From Rhodothermales bacterium (GTDB lineage: Bacteria > Bacteroidota > Rhodothermia > Rhodothermales > JABDKH01), in contig JABDKH010000377.1 in assembly GCA_013002345.1 (NCBI GenBank), forward strand, positions 1 to 33,721: 33,721 nt of DNA, given 5' to 3'. Every line of letters starts with the position of its first letter. The stretch's first letter is position 1. The notes under the pieces were generated by a model that ran no database searches, was not told the origin of the DNA, and saw only the letters and a program-made list of their open reading frames with translations. Made by a program: the position numbers and the translations under genes. Below, in pieces: positions 7,647 through 16,237 of the stretch.

Positions 7647-8582
7647 GTGAGATTTGCAAGCGAATTGAAGGTGGGGCTGGCGATTGTAGCGTCGGCCGTG
7701 ATATTCATGCTCGGATACCGCTACTTGCAGGACGTGCCACTCTTGAGCGGCACAAGCAGCTATTACTCGGTGGTTGACGACGCGAAGGGATTGATATCGG
7801 GGAATACCGTTCGAATGAATGGTGTGAAAGTCGGCTCCGTTAGCAACGTTGAATACCGTGCGGCGATAGACAGCGTCCACATCGATTTCAAGATCAGCAG
7901 CAGCATTCCACTCCCGCGAGGAAGCTCGATAGATATCACAGGCATCGACGCACTCGGCGGCGTTCGAGTGGAGCTTCAACGGGGCCCGAACGAAAACCCC
8001 GCGATTCCTCCCGACGGGCGTGTCCGCAGCAATCCCGATGGCAGTGACCTGTTTGCGGATCTGGCGTCACGCGCGCCCGGGCTCGCCGACAAGACGGACA
8101 GCGTTCTCACAGGTCTGAACGAGACGATGACGTCCGTGTCAGGCATGCTGAACGATCCCGCCTCCGACCTTCGTCGGACTCTGTCGGCGCTGAGCGGCAC
8201 GGCGTACACGCTGGAGCAAACCATGAAGGGCGAGAGCGACAACCTGAGCCGCATCCTGACCAATCTTGAGCAGATAACGGGCAGTGTAAGTGATGCCGTT
8301 GGTGGTGACGAGGACTCGTTGGCTATTGCCGTTGCCGATCTTCGCGCGTCCCTCGCGTCGCTGAAGAGCATGATGCAATCGCTGGAAGGAACGACCGGAC
8401 GACTCGACCGGGTGACAGCCAAGATCGAGAATGGTGACGGCACCCTTGGCTTGCTTATTAACGATCCCGGGCTCTACGTCCAGCTCGACTCCGTAGCCCG
8501 CAACTTGAACGAACTGCTTGCCGACTTCAGAGCGCATCCACGGCGCTATTTGAGGGAGTTGAAACTCGTCGATCTCTTCTAG
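7647..8582 (+). CDS. mlaD: MlaD-type MCE-domain substrate-binding subunit
   Basis: The 311-residue protein is anchored by one N-terminal membrane helix (about residues 8-27). An MCE domain follows at about 35-115, with VVDDAKGLISGNTVRMNGVKVG and ITGIDALGGVRVEL as its conserved blocks. MCE subunits form hexameric rings or tubes that carry lipids across the periplasm. After the domain come a proline/glycine-rich strand, long helices with LSALSGTAYTLEQTM and LRASLASLKSMMQSL, and the recurrent MCE-tail motif NGDGTLGLLINDP, ending with RRYLRELKLVDLF. It starts with GTG at 7647, one base after the mlaF stop; no ATG nearby would keep the membrane helix. No mlaC or mlaB gene follows. Confidence 0.94.
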   Translation: MRFASELKVGLAIVASAVIFMLGYRYLQDVPLLSGTSSYYSVVDDAKGLISGNTVRMNGVKVGSVSNVEYRAAIDSVHIDFKISSSIPLPRGSSIDITGIDALGGVRVELQRGPNENPAIPPDGRVRSNPDGSDLFADLASRAPGLADKTDSVLTGLNETMTSVSGMLNDPASDLRRTLSALSGTAYTLEQTMKGESDNLSRILTNLEQITGSVSDAVGGDEDSLAIAVADLRASLASLKSMMQSLEGTTGRLDRVTAKIENGDGTLGLLINDPGLYVQLDSVARNLNELLADFRAHPRRYLRELKLVDLF

Positions 8583-8593
8583 CAGGTTCACCG

Positions 8594-9160
8594 ATGCCGA
8601 ATTACGAACAGGCACTCGAACTCTTTCACTCATGGACCGAGAGTGAGAGTCTTCGTCGCCACGCCTACGCTGTCGAGGCCGCAATGGCTGAGTATGCCAG
8701 GCATTTCGACCAGGACGTCGAGCTCTGGCGCATGACCGGTCTGCTCCACGACATGGACTACGAGAAGCACCCGACGGCCGAGGAGCACCCGTTCGTCGGC
8801 GTGGCGTTGCTGAAGGATCTCGGATATCCCGAGGAGATGACCGAGGCGATACTCGGTCACGCGTCGTACACCGGGGTGGCACGTACCACGCTGCTGGCTC
8901 GCGCGCTCTTCGCCGTCGACGAGCTCGCGGGGTTCATCACCGCTGTGGCGTATGTACGTCCGACGGGCCTGGAGGGGATGAAACCGAAGTCCGTCAAGAA
9001 GAAGCTGAAGGATCGCGCGTTCGCGGCGGCCGTCAGCCGTGACGACGTTTATGCGGGCGTAGAGGAACTCGAAGTGAACCTCGATGAGCATATCGCACGT
9101 GTAATAGCGGGAATGCACGCGGACGCAGACAGGCTGGGCTTTACATCGTCGGATGAGTAA
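8594..9160 (+). CDS. HD-domain phosphohydrolase-like protein
   Basis: The 188-residue protein belongs to the HD superfamily of metal-dependent phosphohydrolases. The expected ligands are visible: H23 (RRHAYAVE), H52-D53 (GLLHDMDYEKHP) and D109 (FAVDELAGF). The arrangement HDxDYEKHP and the later LEGMKPKSVKKKLKDRAFA match the small YqeK-unlike HDIG proteins often called HAD-independent HD hydrolases in genome annotations; the substrate is unknown. An AGG lies 8 bases before the ATG. It follows mlaD by 11 bases and overlaps the next gene by 8 bases, so it is the fourth gene of the mla transcript. Whether it acts on lipids or nucleotides cannot be told from sequence. Confidence 0.85.
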   Translation: MPNYEQALELFHSWTESESLRRHAYAVEAAMAEYARHFDQDVELWRMTGLLHDMDYEKHPTAEEHPFVGVALLKDLGYPEEMTEAILGHASYTGVARTTLLARALFAVDELAGFITAVAYVRPTGLEGMKPKSVKKKLKDRAFAAAVSRDDVYAGVEELEVNLDEHIARVIAGMHADADRLGFTSSDE

Positions 9161-10382
9161 CTCGTTGGAAAAGGAAGACACGCCTGAAGCCCGCGATGGA
9201 GCGGAGAAGAGTGGCGAAATAACGCGGTGGGTAAGCCAGCAGGCGCACTCGCTCCCGGAAGCCAAGCAGATCACGCGCGAACGGGTCAGAGACCTGCGAA
9301 GCCTGATCTCGAAGTACGGACGAAAGCATCTGCCGGAGCGCGTTCCCGAAACAAGGCCGGAGCCGGAGCCCCCGCGTGCGGTCGGCGCGCATGCGCGGCT
9401 TCTACCCTACCTCCGACTGTTCCCGTGGCTGCTCGGCGTCGCGTTCGGGATATCCTTCCTCTGGGATTTTCCCGAGACGTCGGTGCAACTGTTCGGCTAC
9501 GACCTCGCACTCGGCGGGCTGCTTCGTATCGTATCCGTCAGCGGGCTCATCGGATTCCTCACGAACTGGCTCGCCATCACGATGCTCTTCAATCCGCGTG
9601 ATCGGCGACCAGTGTTCGGCCAGGGTCTGATTCCGGCGCAGCGAGAGCGCGTGATTTATCGACTGGCCAAAGCCATCTCGGAAGAGCTGATCAACGCCGA
9701 GATCATCAAGCAAAAGATTGAGGAATCCAACGTCATACCGAAGTATCGGGAGATGGCTTTATCCGTCAGCCGCGGTGTGATCGAGGATCCCGACTTCCGC
9801 GAGGAGCTCAAGACCCTCACGACGGACTATCTGAATCAGGTCGTCGCCTCGGAAGACATCCGGAAGCGTATCGTTGAATTCACGGTCGAGAAGATCGAAC
9901 GTGAGGTGGGTCAGGGAGTTGGCGGGTTGGCGCTGAAGGTATACCGCTTCCTGAATGAAGAGGATTTCCAGCGGCGCCTTGATCAGGCTATCCGTGAACT
10001 ACCGTCGTCGCTCGACACCGCGCTGGACGAAATGGACAGCCTCCTGGACCGGCTTCCGGAGAAGATCGAAGCCCGTTCCGAGGAGATTGAAGAGTGGGCC
10101 ACACGGCTCGTTCTCGGGTTCGTCGAGAACCTGGACGTCTACGGAATGATCGTGGCGAACATGTCCAACTACGACGAGCAGCAGCTCGAGAACCTCATCA
10201 AGGGATCGACAAACGAGCAGCTCAACTACATCAAGTATCTAGGTGGAGTACTTGGCTGCATCGGCGGGCTTGTGATTTGGCGGCCCCTGTTTGCACTGGC
10301 TGCGTTTGCCATGGCCGGCGTCGCATTGTACTCAATCGACGTGCTGCTCCTCCGACTGACATCGGCGCGTTCGAGCGGTTGA
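9153..10382 (+). CDS. DUF445 family membrane protein
   Basis: The 409-residue protein belongs to the DUF445 (YheB/YjiN-like) family, whose biochemical role is not established. A charged, proline-rich N-terminal tail of about 80 residues precedes two membrane helices (about 88-104 and 118-136). The family motif GFLTNWLAITMLF follows at 134-146, then a long charged helical region (about 150-355) with heptad character. The conserved ending QLNYIKYLGGVLG leads into two C-terminal membrane helices. The start ATG at 9153 overlaps the HD gene by 8 bases, which implies translational coupling. It is the last gene of the mla operon and converges with dus, leaving only 8 bases between the stops. The long soluble helix suggests an envelope-spanning or scaffolding role, but this is a guess. 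Confidence 0.87.
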   Translation: MSNSLEKEDTPEARDGAEKSGEITRWVSQQAHSLPEAKQITRERVRDLRSLISKYGRKHLPERVPETRPEPEPPRAVGAHARLLPYLRLFPWLLGVAFGISFLWDFPETSVQLFGYDLALGGLLRIVSVSGLIGFLTNWLAITMLFNPRDRRPVFGQGLIPAQRERVIYRLAKAISEELINAEIIKQKIEESNVIPKYREMALSVSRGVIEDPDFREELKTLTTDYLNQVVASEDIRKRIVEFTVEKIEREVGQGVGGLALKVYRFLNEEDFQRRLDQAIRELPSSLDTALDEMDSLLDRLPEKIEARSEEIEEWATRLVLGFVENLDVYGMIVANMSNYDEQQLENLIKGSTNEQLNYIKYLGGVLGCIGGLVIWRPLFALAAFAMAGVALYSIDVLLLRLTSARSSG

Positions 10383-10390
10383 CTCCCGGA

Positions 10391-11440
10391 TCAACTCGTT
10401 ACAGGAAGTCGCGCTCGGCGCGTTCCTGTGATCGGTGCCGGTTGTTTCGGAACGGCAACGCGTACGTCGGCGTCGCACTCCGGGAAGTTCATCAGGACTT
10501 CGAGCACTCCTTTCTCCGTGGTCTCTTCCATGATCAACGACCTCAGCCGACTGGCGTTTCGGAATCCCCTGAAGTAGCCGCTGTACATGCGACGCATTTC
10601 CATTACGCCCGTCCGTTCCCCGAGCCAGCCGCACTTTAGATGCAGGTGCTCGGCAACGACGGCCAGGCGCTCCTGCCAGGTGGGCGGCGGGGGCACTTCG
10701 CCCGTTTCGAGGTAGGCACGCGCGTCGCGAAAAATCCAGGGGTTACCAATCGCACCACGGCCGACCATCACGGCGTCGACTCCCGTTTCGTCGAACATCG
10801 CCTTGATGCGCTCGGGCGTAGTTGCATCGCCGTTCCCGATGAGCGGAATCGACAGGCGGCTCTCGTCGCGTATCCGCCCGAACCACTCCCATCTTGCATC
10901 GCCCCGATACATCTGCGACCGCGTCCGAGCGTGCACTGCGAGAGCTTGCACTCCGATGCTTTCCAGCATCTTTGCGACTTCTACGATGCGGATACTGTCG
11001 TCGTCCCACCCGAGCCGCGTCTTGACGGTCACCGGCAGGCTCGTCTCCTCGACTACCGCCTCCGTGATGGCCCGCATCTTGGGCAGGTTCCGCAGGATAC
11101 CCGCACCGCCATCTTTGCAGACGATCTTCTTGACGGGACAGCCGAAGTTGATATCGATGATGTCGGGTCCGACCGCATCGACAATCCGAGTGGCTTCGCG
11201 TACCTGGTCGATGTCGCCGCCGAATATCTGGATCGCGAGCGGTCGCTCGGAGTCGTCGAAATCGAGTTTCTTGTGTGATCCGGCGGCATCATACACCAGG
11301 CCGCCCGACGAGATGAACTCAGTGTAGAGCAGATCGGCACCGAAGCGCTTGCAAAGCACCCGGAACGGCGGGTCGCTGACGTCCTCCATGGGCGCCAGGA
11401 ACACCGGTCGATCTGTGAATTCGATATCTCCTATTCGCAT
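10391..11440 (-). CDS. dus: tRNA dihydrouridine synthase, DusB-like
   Basis: This flavoenzyme reduces specific uridines in the tRNA D-loop to dihydrouridine using NADPH and FMN. The 349-residue sequence shows the TIM-barrel start LAPMEDVSDPPFR (15-27), INFGCPVKK with the catalytic C101, VKTRLGW with K140, a VHARTR block, LIGNGDATTPE and VMVGRGAIGNPWIF for FMN phosphate binding. A C-terminal helical domain (about 250-325) binds tRNA and includes MRRMYSGYFRG. The length fits DusB-type enzymes. The last 20 residues are proline- and arginine-rich and atypical. It converges with the DUF445 gene. No Shine-Dalgarno sequence precedes the ATG. Confidence 0.94.
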   Translation of the reverse strand: MRIGDIEFTDRPVFLAPMEDVSDPPFRVLCKRFGADLLYTEFISSGGLVYDAAGSHKKLDFDDSERPLAIQIFGGDIDQVREATRIVDAVGPDIIDINFGCPVKKIVCKDGGAGILRNLPKMRAITEAVVEETSLPVTVKTRLGWDDDSIRIVEVAKMLESIGVQALAVHARTRSQMYRGDARWEWFGRIRDESRLSIPLIGNGDATTPERIKAMFDETGVDAVMVGRGAIGNPWIFRDARAYLETGEVPPPPTWQERLAVVAEHLHLKCGWLGERTGVMEMRRMYSGYFRGFRNASRLRSLIMEETTEKGVLEVLMNFPECDADVRVAVPKQPAPITGTRRARLPVTS

Positions 11441-11626
11441 TGGAGGGCGGAGGCTGTCGGCTGTCGTGGCGCGTCAAACGGGCGCCCGGAAGCGGCAGTT
11501 CCCCGGCTGGCGGAGCGAGTCGCAGCGGCCGTGTAACTTTACAGACGGATTATCGTCATTACTAAAGGCTTTCCGGGCGTGAACGCCGCACTGTTACGTG
11601 ACATTATACTGGAGACGAAGTCGAAG

Positions 11627-11902
11627 ATGAAAACCTTGCAACGATCACTCGGAGCGGCCGTAGCGGTCCTGTTCACCCTCTTTCTCACTGGATGTGGCGG
11701 CGCGAATCTTCTCGATCGATTCGGCAACTTCTGGTCATACGGAATTTGCAGTGCCATCGTCGTCATCCTGGATGTCATCGCGTTGATCGAGGTATTTGGA
11801 AGCGACAGGCGAACCACCGGAGACAAGATCCTCTGGACAATCGTTATCGTCTTCTTCCCGGTCTTTGGACTGATCGTGTATTACCTGTTCGGCCGCGAGT
11901 AG
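11627..11902 (+). CDS. Small lipoprotein with PLDc_N-type membrane domain
   Basis: The 91-residue product begins with a lipoprotein signal peptide and lipobox LTGC (C23). Two hydrophobic segments follow (about residues 35-54 and 66-87), the second containing TIVIVFFPVFGLIVYYLFGR, which matches the PLDc_N (phospholipase D nuclease N-terminal) signature. No phospholipase domain follows. PLDc_N proteins are usually plain two-helix membrane proteins, so a lipobox in front is unusual. A GTG at 11579 in frame would add 16 residues ahead of the signal peptide; the ATG at 11627 is preferred, with GGAG 12 bases upstream and a TATACT (11605-11610) that may be a -10 box lying between the two starts. A strong terminator follows at 11924-11957, so it appears to be transcribed alone. 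Confidence 0.78.
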   Translation: MKTLQRSLGAAVAVLFTLFLTGCGGANLLDRFGNFWSYGICSAIVVILDVIALIEVFGSDRRTTGDKILWTIVIVFFPVFGLIVYYLFGRE

Positions 11903-11923
11903 CATGCCGGACCGCTCTTCTCC

Positions 11924-11957
11924 GGCCGGTCGCCCCTCGGGGTGGCCGGCCTTTTTT
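11924..11957 (+). terminator. Rho-independent terminator after the PLDc_N lipoprotein gene
   Basis: Arms 11924-11936 and 11939-11951 pair over 13 positions if two G-U pairs are allowed; the innermost C-G pair probably opens to give a CUCG tetraloop. Six thymines follow at 11952-11957. It starts 21 bases after the stop codon of the upstream gene. Confidence 0.9.
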
Positions 11958-12024
11958 ATTGCCCAAATCTTGTTTGAGATCGGACGAGGAGGTTCTGCGA
12001 AGCCAGTACCTTTTGAACGTTCCT

Positions 12025-12043
12025 GCGCCTCTGATCGAGGCGC
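12025..12043 (+). other. Short hairpin ahead of the phosphodiesterase gene
   Basis: A perfect 7-bp inverted repeat (GCGCCTC / GAGGCGC) with a 5-base loop lies between the terminator at 11957 and the GTG start at 12078. It has no T run, so it is not a terminator. It may be a leader structure or operator, or chance. Confidence 0.3.
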
Positions 12044-12077
12044 ACTTAATCCAGACATCGTACGGAGCAGAATTCTC

Positions 12078-13403
12078 GTGCCAGACCTCCGATCGGCACC
12101 GGTTTTACCACGACGCACTGCGAGTGTCCTCCCGATGCTCCTGGTGTTGCTCGCGACGATTCTTGCCGGCTGTTCGGGACTATCGCGAACCGGGGACTCC
12201 CGCGAAACCGGGCCCAGCGACCCCGGCACCGTCTTGTTGATCTCACTCGATGGATTCCGGTGGGACTACATCGAACGCTACGCACCTCGGAATCTGACGG
12301 CGCTGGCCCAAACGGGCGTTCGGGCCAAAGCGCTGATTCCCGTCTTCCCCACCAAGACGTTTCCGAACCATTATTCCATTGTCACCGGACTGTATCCGGC
12401 CGAGCACGGAATTATCTCGAATAACATGTACGACCCCGATCGAGATGCGTGGTTCAGCATGCGAGATCGGGAGGCTGTGAGCCATCCGGCATGGTGGGGT
12501 GGGGAGCCCATCTGGGTGACTGCGGAGAAGCAGGGTTTGATTACGGCGACGTATTTCTGGCCCGGATCGGAGGGTCCCATCGACGGAATCCAGCCGACCT
12601 ACTGGAAGGAGTTCGATGATACGATACCCGGTAACGATCGAGTCTCAGAAGTGCTTGGGTGGCTTGATTTGCCAGAAGAGCAAAGACCTTCGTTTGTCTC
12701 TATGTACTTCAGTGACGTCGACATCGCGGGGCATGACTTTGGTCCTGACGACCCGCGTACCGGGGAGGTCATCGCTCGGGTCGACGGCTACCTCGGTGAC
12801 CTCCTTGACGGGCTTCGAGAGCGCAATCTGCTGGAGTCCACGAATATTCTCGTTGTCTCCGATCACGGTATCGCAAGTCGCAGTCCGGATCGCGTCGTTT
12901 TTCTCGACGATTACCTCGAGCAGGACGATGCAGCGGTCGTTGACTGGTCGCCTGTACTCGCCCTGTGGCCGAAGGATCTGGATGTGGATAGTCTGTACGC
13001 GAGGCTTCATGGAGTGCACGAGCATCTGCAGATCTATCGTCGAACCGAGATACCGGAGCGATTCAGGTTCTCGGGCAATGCCCGCATCGCGCCGATCATC
13101 GGCATCGCGGATGAGGGATGGTCGATCGGCCGTCGGAGTCGTTTCGAATCGCAATGGTATTCGGGAGGAACGCATGGCTATGACAACGAATTGCGCTCCA
13201 TGCACGGTATCTTGATAGCCCACGGACCGGAATTCGGCTCACGCGTCGAGCTGCCGGCCATCGAATGCATTCACTTGTATGAACTGATGGCCGATATCAT
13301 AGGAGTCACACCCGCCCCGAACAGCGGTTCGGTCGAGGCCACTGCATCCATGCGAAACATAACAAGAGACAGAAAAGCGACTCCCTCAACATGGACGAAT
13401 TAG
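12078..13403 (+). CDS. Ectonucleotide pyrophosphatase/phosphodiesterase-like lipoprotein
   Basis: The 441-residue protein belongs to the type I phosphodiesterase/nucleotide pyrophosphatase branch of the alkaline phosphatase superfamily, whose members hydrolyse nucleotide or phospholipid phosphodiesters with two zinc ions. Residues 1-32 are a lipoprotein signal with lipobox LAGC (C32). Metal ligands and nucleophile are visible: SLDGFR (D58), PTKTFPNH with nucleophile T94, SDVDIAGHDFGP, VVSDHGI and GTHGYDN. Closest known relatives are bacterial NPPs and eukaryotic ENPPs. The frame is open back to 11904, but that would read through the terminator stem; the GTG at 12078 has GGAG 10 bases upstream and starts the signal peptide. 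Its last 13 bases overlap the next gene. The natural substrate is unknown. Confidence 0.92.
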   Translation: MPDLRSAPVLPRRTASVLPMLLVLLATILAGCSGLSRTGDSRETGPSDPGTVLLISLDGFRWDYIERYAPRNLTALAQTGVRAKALIPVFPTKTFPNHYSIVTGLYPAEHGIISNNMYDPDRDAWFSMRDREAVSHPAWWGGEPIWVTAEKQGLITATYFWPGSEGPIDGIQPTYWKEFDDTIPGNDRVSEVLGWLDLPEEQRPSFVSMYFSDVDIAGHDFGPDDPRTGEVIARVDGYLGDLLDGLRERNLLESTNILVVSDHGIASRSPDRVVFLDDYLEQDDAAVVDWSPVLALWPKDLDVDSLYARLHGVHEHLQIYRRTEIPERFRFSGNARIAPIIGIADEGWSIGRRSRFESQWYSGGTHGYDNELRSMHGILIAHGPEFGSRVELPAIECIHLYELMADIIGVTPAPNSGSVEATASMRNITRDRKATPSTWTN

Positions 13404-14482
13404 TCAACATCGACGACCAGGACGTGAAGGTCTTTGGCGGCGTGACCGCGTCGAAGCTCATGCTCGTGCTCCTGTTCATCGTGGTTGTGTTCGTGGTCGG
13501 GGTCATTCTGAACGAACTCCGGACGGTGCTCCTACCGTTCGCCATTGCGCTGCTGCTGTCCAACATCTTCAAGCCGATCGTCACGTATCTCAAGGGCAAA
13601 CGCGTACCCACCGTGATTGCGTTGTTCGTTGTGCTGCTGTCATTCGCTGTTCTTCTGTTTCTCCTGTCGCTAATTCTGTATTCAAGCATTGAGACGTTCA
13701 CGCAGGAGCTGCCGAAGTACCAGGGCCGGGTAACGCGATCGATTCAGTCGCTCAATCTGTCGATTCAGGAATTGGCCGCCCGGTTCGATGTGACATTAGA
13801 GGGATTCTGGTGGCGAAATGCGATCCAGCTGTCATCTATTACGTCGGCCATCACGAGCGGAATCGGTTCGTTCATAACGCTGGCGAGCTATACGTTTCTG
13901 ATCATCCTTTTCATGCTGTTCATTCTCGCTGAGAGCGGCCAGTTCTCATCGCGTGTTCGCAAGGCGTTCCCGAGTGATCAGGCGACGCACATCGCAGCGA
14001 TTCTGGGCAACATTGACGACCAGGTGCGCCAGTATCTGCTCACCAAATCCATGATTAGCGCGGGGACAGGCGTGCTCACCTCTCTAATCCTCTGGGCCCT
14101 CGGCGTTGACTTCGCATTGCTGTGGGGCTTTCTGGCTTTCTTGCTGAACTTTATCCCGAACATCGGTTCGGTGATCTCGACCCTCCTGCCCTTCTTCCTT
14201 TCGTTGCTTCAGTTCGAGACACTCACGATTCCCGTTCTCGTCCTTGTGCTGCTGGGTATCGTACAGATATCCATGGGCAATGTCGTGGAGCCTAATGTGA
14301 TGGCTTTCAGCCTCAATCTCAGTGCCCTGGTCATCCTGATTTCGCTCATCTTCTGGGGCTGGCTCTGGGGTATCTGGGGCATGATCCTCGCCGTGCCGTT
14401 TACGGCGACTCTGAAGATCGTCTTTGAGAATATCGAACCGCTCCGCCCGATATCCGTGCTCATGAGCGGCGCCGAGACCTGA
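13391..14482 (+). CDS. AI-2E family transporter (PerM/YdbI-like permease)
   Basis: The 363-residue protein has about eight membrane helices. Two sit near the N-terminus (about residues 24-42 and 45-60), then one at 75-97, a long amphipathic loop (100-155), one at 160-180 and a C-terminal cluster. Family signatures are FLLNFIPNIGSVIS and NVVEPNVM followed by LSALVILISLIFWGWLWG. Members export or import diverse solutes; only some carry autoinducer-2, and sodium/proton exchange has been shown for others, so the name says little about substrate. It overlaps the phosphodiesterase gene by 13 bases, which suggests one transcript and translational coupling. Confidence 0.93.
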   Translation: MDELVNIDDQDVKVFGGVTASKLMLVLLFIVVVFVVGVILNELRTVLLPFAIALLLSNIFKPIVTYLKGKRVPTVIALFVVLLSFAVLLFLLSLILYSSIETFTQELPKYQGRVTRSIQSLNLSIQELAARFDVTLEGFWWRNAIQLSSITSAITSGIGSFITLASYTFLIILFMLFILAESGQFSSRVRKAFPSDQATHIAAILGNIDDQVRQYLLTKSMISAGTGVLTSLILWALGVDFALLWGFLAFLLNFIPNIGSVISTLLPFFLSLLQFETLTIPVLVLVLLGIVQISMGNVVEPNVMAFSLNLSALVILISLIFWGWLWGIWGMILAVPFTATLKIVFENIEPLRPISVLMSGAET

Positions 14483-14549
14483 GTGCGTTGCGCCGAAGTC
14501 GTCCGCATCGTTACTTGGCGGGAATCCAATCGAACTATCAAGCAGCCCC

Positions 14550-15110
14550 ATGGATAATCCCGACATCCGCAACGCCGAGATGCCTCACTTCAGCGTTCGG
14601 CCCGAGGAAGACGAGTACCCCTCCTACTACGAGCCGTACATCAAGCTGGTGCCCGAGACGAACGTCGTTAACTACATGATCCAGCAGCTGGCATCGTTGA
14701 CGCATCTCCTTCAATCTGTCGGCGAGAGTGATGCGGGCTTCCGATACGCGGAGGGCAAGTGGAGTATCAAGGAACTGGTGGGCCACCTGTGTGATTCGGA
14801 GCGCATCTTTGGGTACAGAGCTCTTCGATTTGCACGTAATGACGAGACCGCGCTTCCGGAATATGACCACGACCGCTACGTGGAGACGGCTAACTTTGAT
14901 CGCAGGATTCTACACAGCCTGTCGGAAGAGCTGTACAACTTGCGTAAGGCGAACATCCGCTTGTTCAGAAGCTTCACGGCCGAAGAACTTTCAAGATGGG
15001 GAACAGCGAGCGGCGGCAAGTTCACCGTCCGGTCCATCATGTTCATCACTGCGGGGCACACGGCACACCATATGGACGTGCTGAAGGACAAATATCTCGG
15101 CGAGCTCTGA
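14550..15110 (+). CDS. DinB-like (DinB_2/YfiT) metal-binding protein
   Basis: The 186-residue product has the four-helix DinB fold features: WSIKELVGHLCDSERIF near residues 71-87 (ligand H79) and a C-terminal GHTAHHMDVLKDKY with H170 and H174 completing a three-histidine metal site. DinB_2 proteins are often thiol-dependent S-transferases using bacillithiol or mycothiol, or are simply damage-induced proteins of unknown activity. The gene lies 67 bases after the AI-2E permease on the same strand and converges with the solute-binding lipoprotein gene across 63 bases. Another in-frame ATG lies at codon 11, and no clear ribosome-binding sequence decides between them. Confidence 0.88.
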   Translation: MDNPDIRNAEMPHFSVRPEEDEYPSYYEPYIKLVPETNVVNYMIQQLASLTHLLQSVGESDAGFRYAEGKWSIKELVGHLCDSERIFGYRALRFARNDETALPEYDHDRYVETANFDRRILHSLSEELYNLRKANIRLFRSFTAEELSRWGTASGGKFTVRSIMFITAGHTAHHMDVLKDKYLGEL

Positions 15111-15173
15111 CGGTTTCGTTTCGGCGGCGTGCCGACCTTCAGCCGTCCGGTGGCCGATACGGGGCGACAGGAG

Positions 15174-16232
15174 CTACGAGCCGACTTCAGCCAGATACTC
15201 CGAGCCACGACCTTTGATGTTCTCGTCCCAGAACTGCATCCATGTCGGACCCTCCGTCGCAAGGCGCTCCCAGTCGAGTTTCATCGGGTTCACGTTCAAG
15301 CCCGCTACCCAGGCGGGTAGTCGCGACGCAGGGACGTCGGTGCGTACCGGAATCCGATAGAACGCTTCGGCCTGGTGCACCAGTGCACTGTCGGACGTGA
15401 CGAACTCGTAGAAGAGTTGCGCGGCCTCTATGTTGGGCCCTTTGTGAACCAGTGCGATCCCGTCTACGAGAACGGGAGTACCGTGCTCCGGGATGACAAA
15501 GGCGAAGGGATATCCGTTTACGTCGGCCTGCAGGAAGATGTCCGGCAGATTCCAGACGGTCACATCGCCTTCTCCACGCGCGAGTTTGAGATAGAGCTGG
15601 GTTGGATCGGCTGTGTATGTCTTTACATTGCGATCCAATTTTGCCAGCCAGCGATAGCCGTCTTCGACCGTCGGTTGACGGAGGATCATGGCGCCGAAGA
15701 TGGTACGCATGGTACTGGACGCCAGCGGATACCGCAGCAGCACACGGCCCCGCCATTTTTCGGCAAGCAGTTCGTCCCAGCCCCGGGGACTTCGAGCCGA
15801 GTCGAGAGCAACGCTGTTGTACGCGATCACTTCGGGCGTGAAGAACGTGCCATACCAGAGGTCGGACGGACCACGAGCGTCTGATAACACGGAACTCGCC
15901 CACGACGGTCGGTATGGCGCGAGCAATCCCTCTCGAGCGGCCCTGTCGAACGCCATGCCCGCCCCGCCCCACCACACGCTGGCCTGGGGATTTGCAGATT
16001 CCGTCCGAATCCTGTCTTCCGCGTTCTGTCCGCCCATATCGATCCACTGAACATCGATGGCCGGATACGCCTCTTCGAAGGCTGCCTCGTAATGCGACAG
16101 CATCTCCTTCCCGTGTGGCGAATACACGACGAGGGGCGCCCGTGAATCGGCCGGACCGCAGCTCACCACGACGCCGGCGGTCGTGACGGCCGCCACAAGA
16201 CAAACGAATGTGGGCACGGGCCGTTTTCGCAT
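15174..16232 (-). CDS. Orphan iron(III)-type ABC substrate-binding lipoprotein
   Basis: The 352-residue product begins with a lipoprotein signal and lipobox VVSC (C25). The mature part is a type 2 periplasmic binding protein like FbpA/AfuA: PLVVYSPHGKEML at the first strand, WIDMGG, ASVWWGGAGMAFDRAAREGLLAPY, WYGTFFTPEVIAYN, GWDELL--KWRGRV, MRTIFGAMIL and GEGDVTVWNLPD. Such proteins bind ferric iron or small anions for an ABC importer. No permease or ATPase gene of that kind lies within the window. It starts 5 bases after the uvrD/pcrA stop codon on the same strand, so it is probably co-transcribed with the helicase. The ligand cannot be told from the sequence. Confidence 0.9.
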   Translation of the reverse strand: MRKRPVPTFVCLVAAVTTAGVVVSCGPADSRAPLVVYSPHGKEMLSHYEAAFEEAYPAIDVQWIDMGGQNAEDRIRTESANPQASVWWGGAGMAFDRAAREGLLAPYRPSWASSVLSDARGPSDLWYGTFFTPEVIAYNSVALDSARSPRGWDELLAEKWRGRVLLRYPLASSTMRTIFGAMILRQPTVEDGYRWLAKLDRNVKTYTADPTQLYLKLARGEGDVTVWNLPDIFLQADVNGYPFAFVIPEHGTPVLVDGIALVHKGPNIEAAQLFYEFVTSDSALVHQAEAFYRIPVRTDVPASRLPAWVAGLNVNPMKLDWERLATEGPTWMQFWDENIKGRGSEYLAEVGS

Positions 16233-16237
16233 GAGCG

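Noticed and set aside
11904-12077. N-terminal extension of the phosphodiesterase frame
   Set aside because: It would be translated through the terminator hairpin at 11924-11957 and precedes the lipoprotein signal peptide. The GTG at 12078 with GGAG upstream explains the start.
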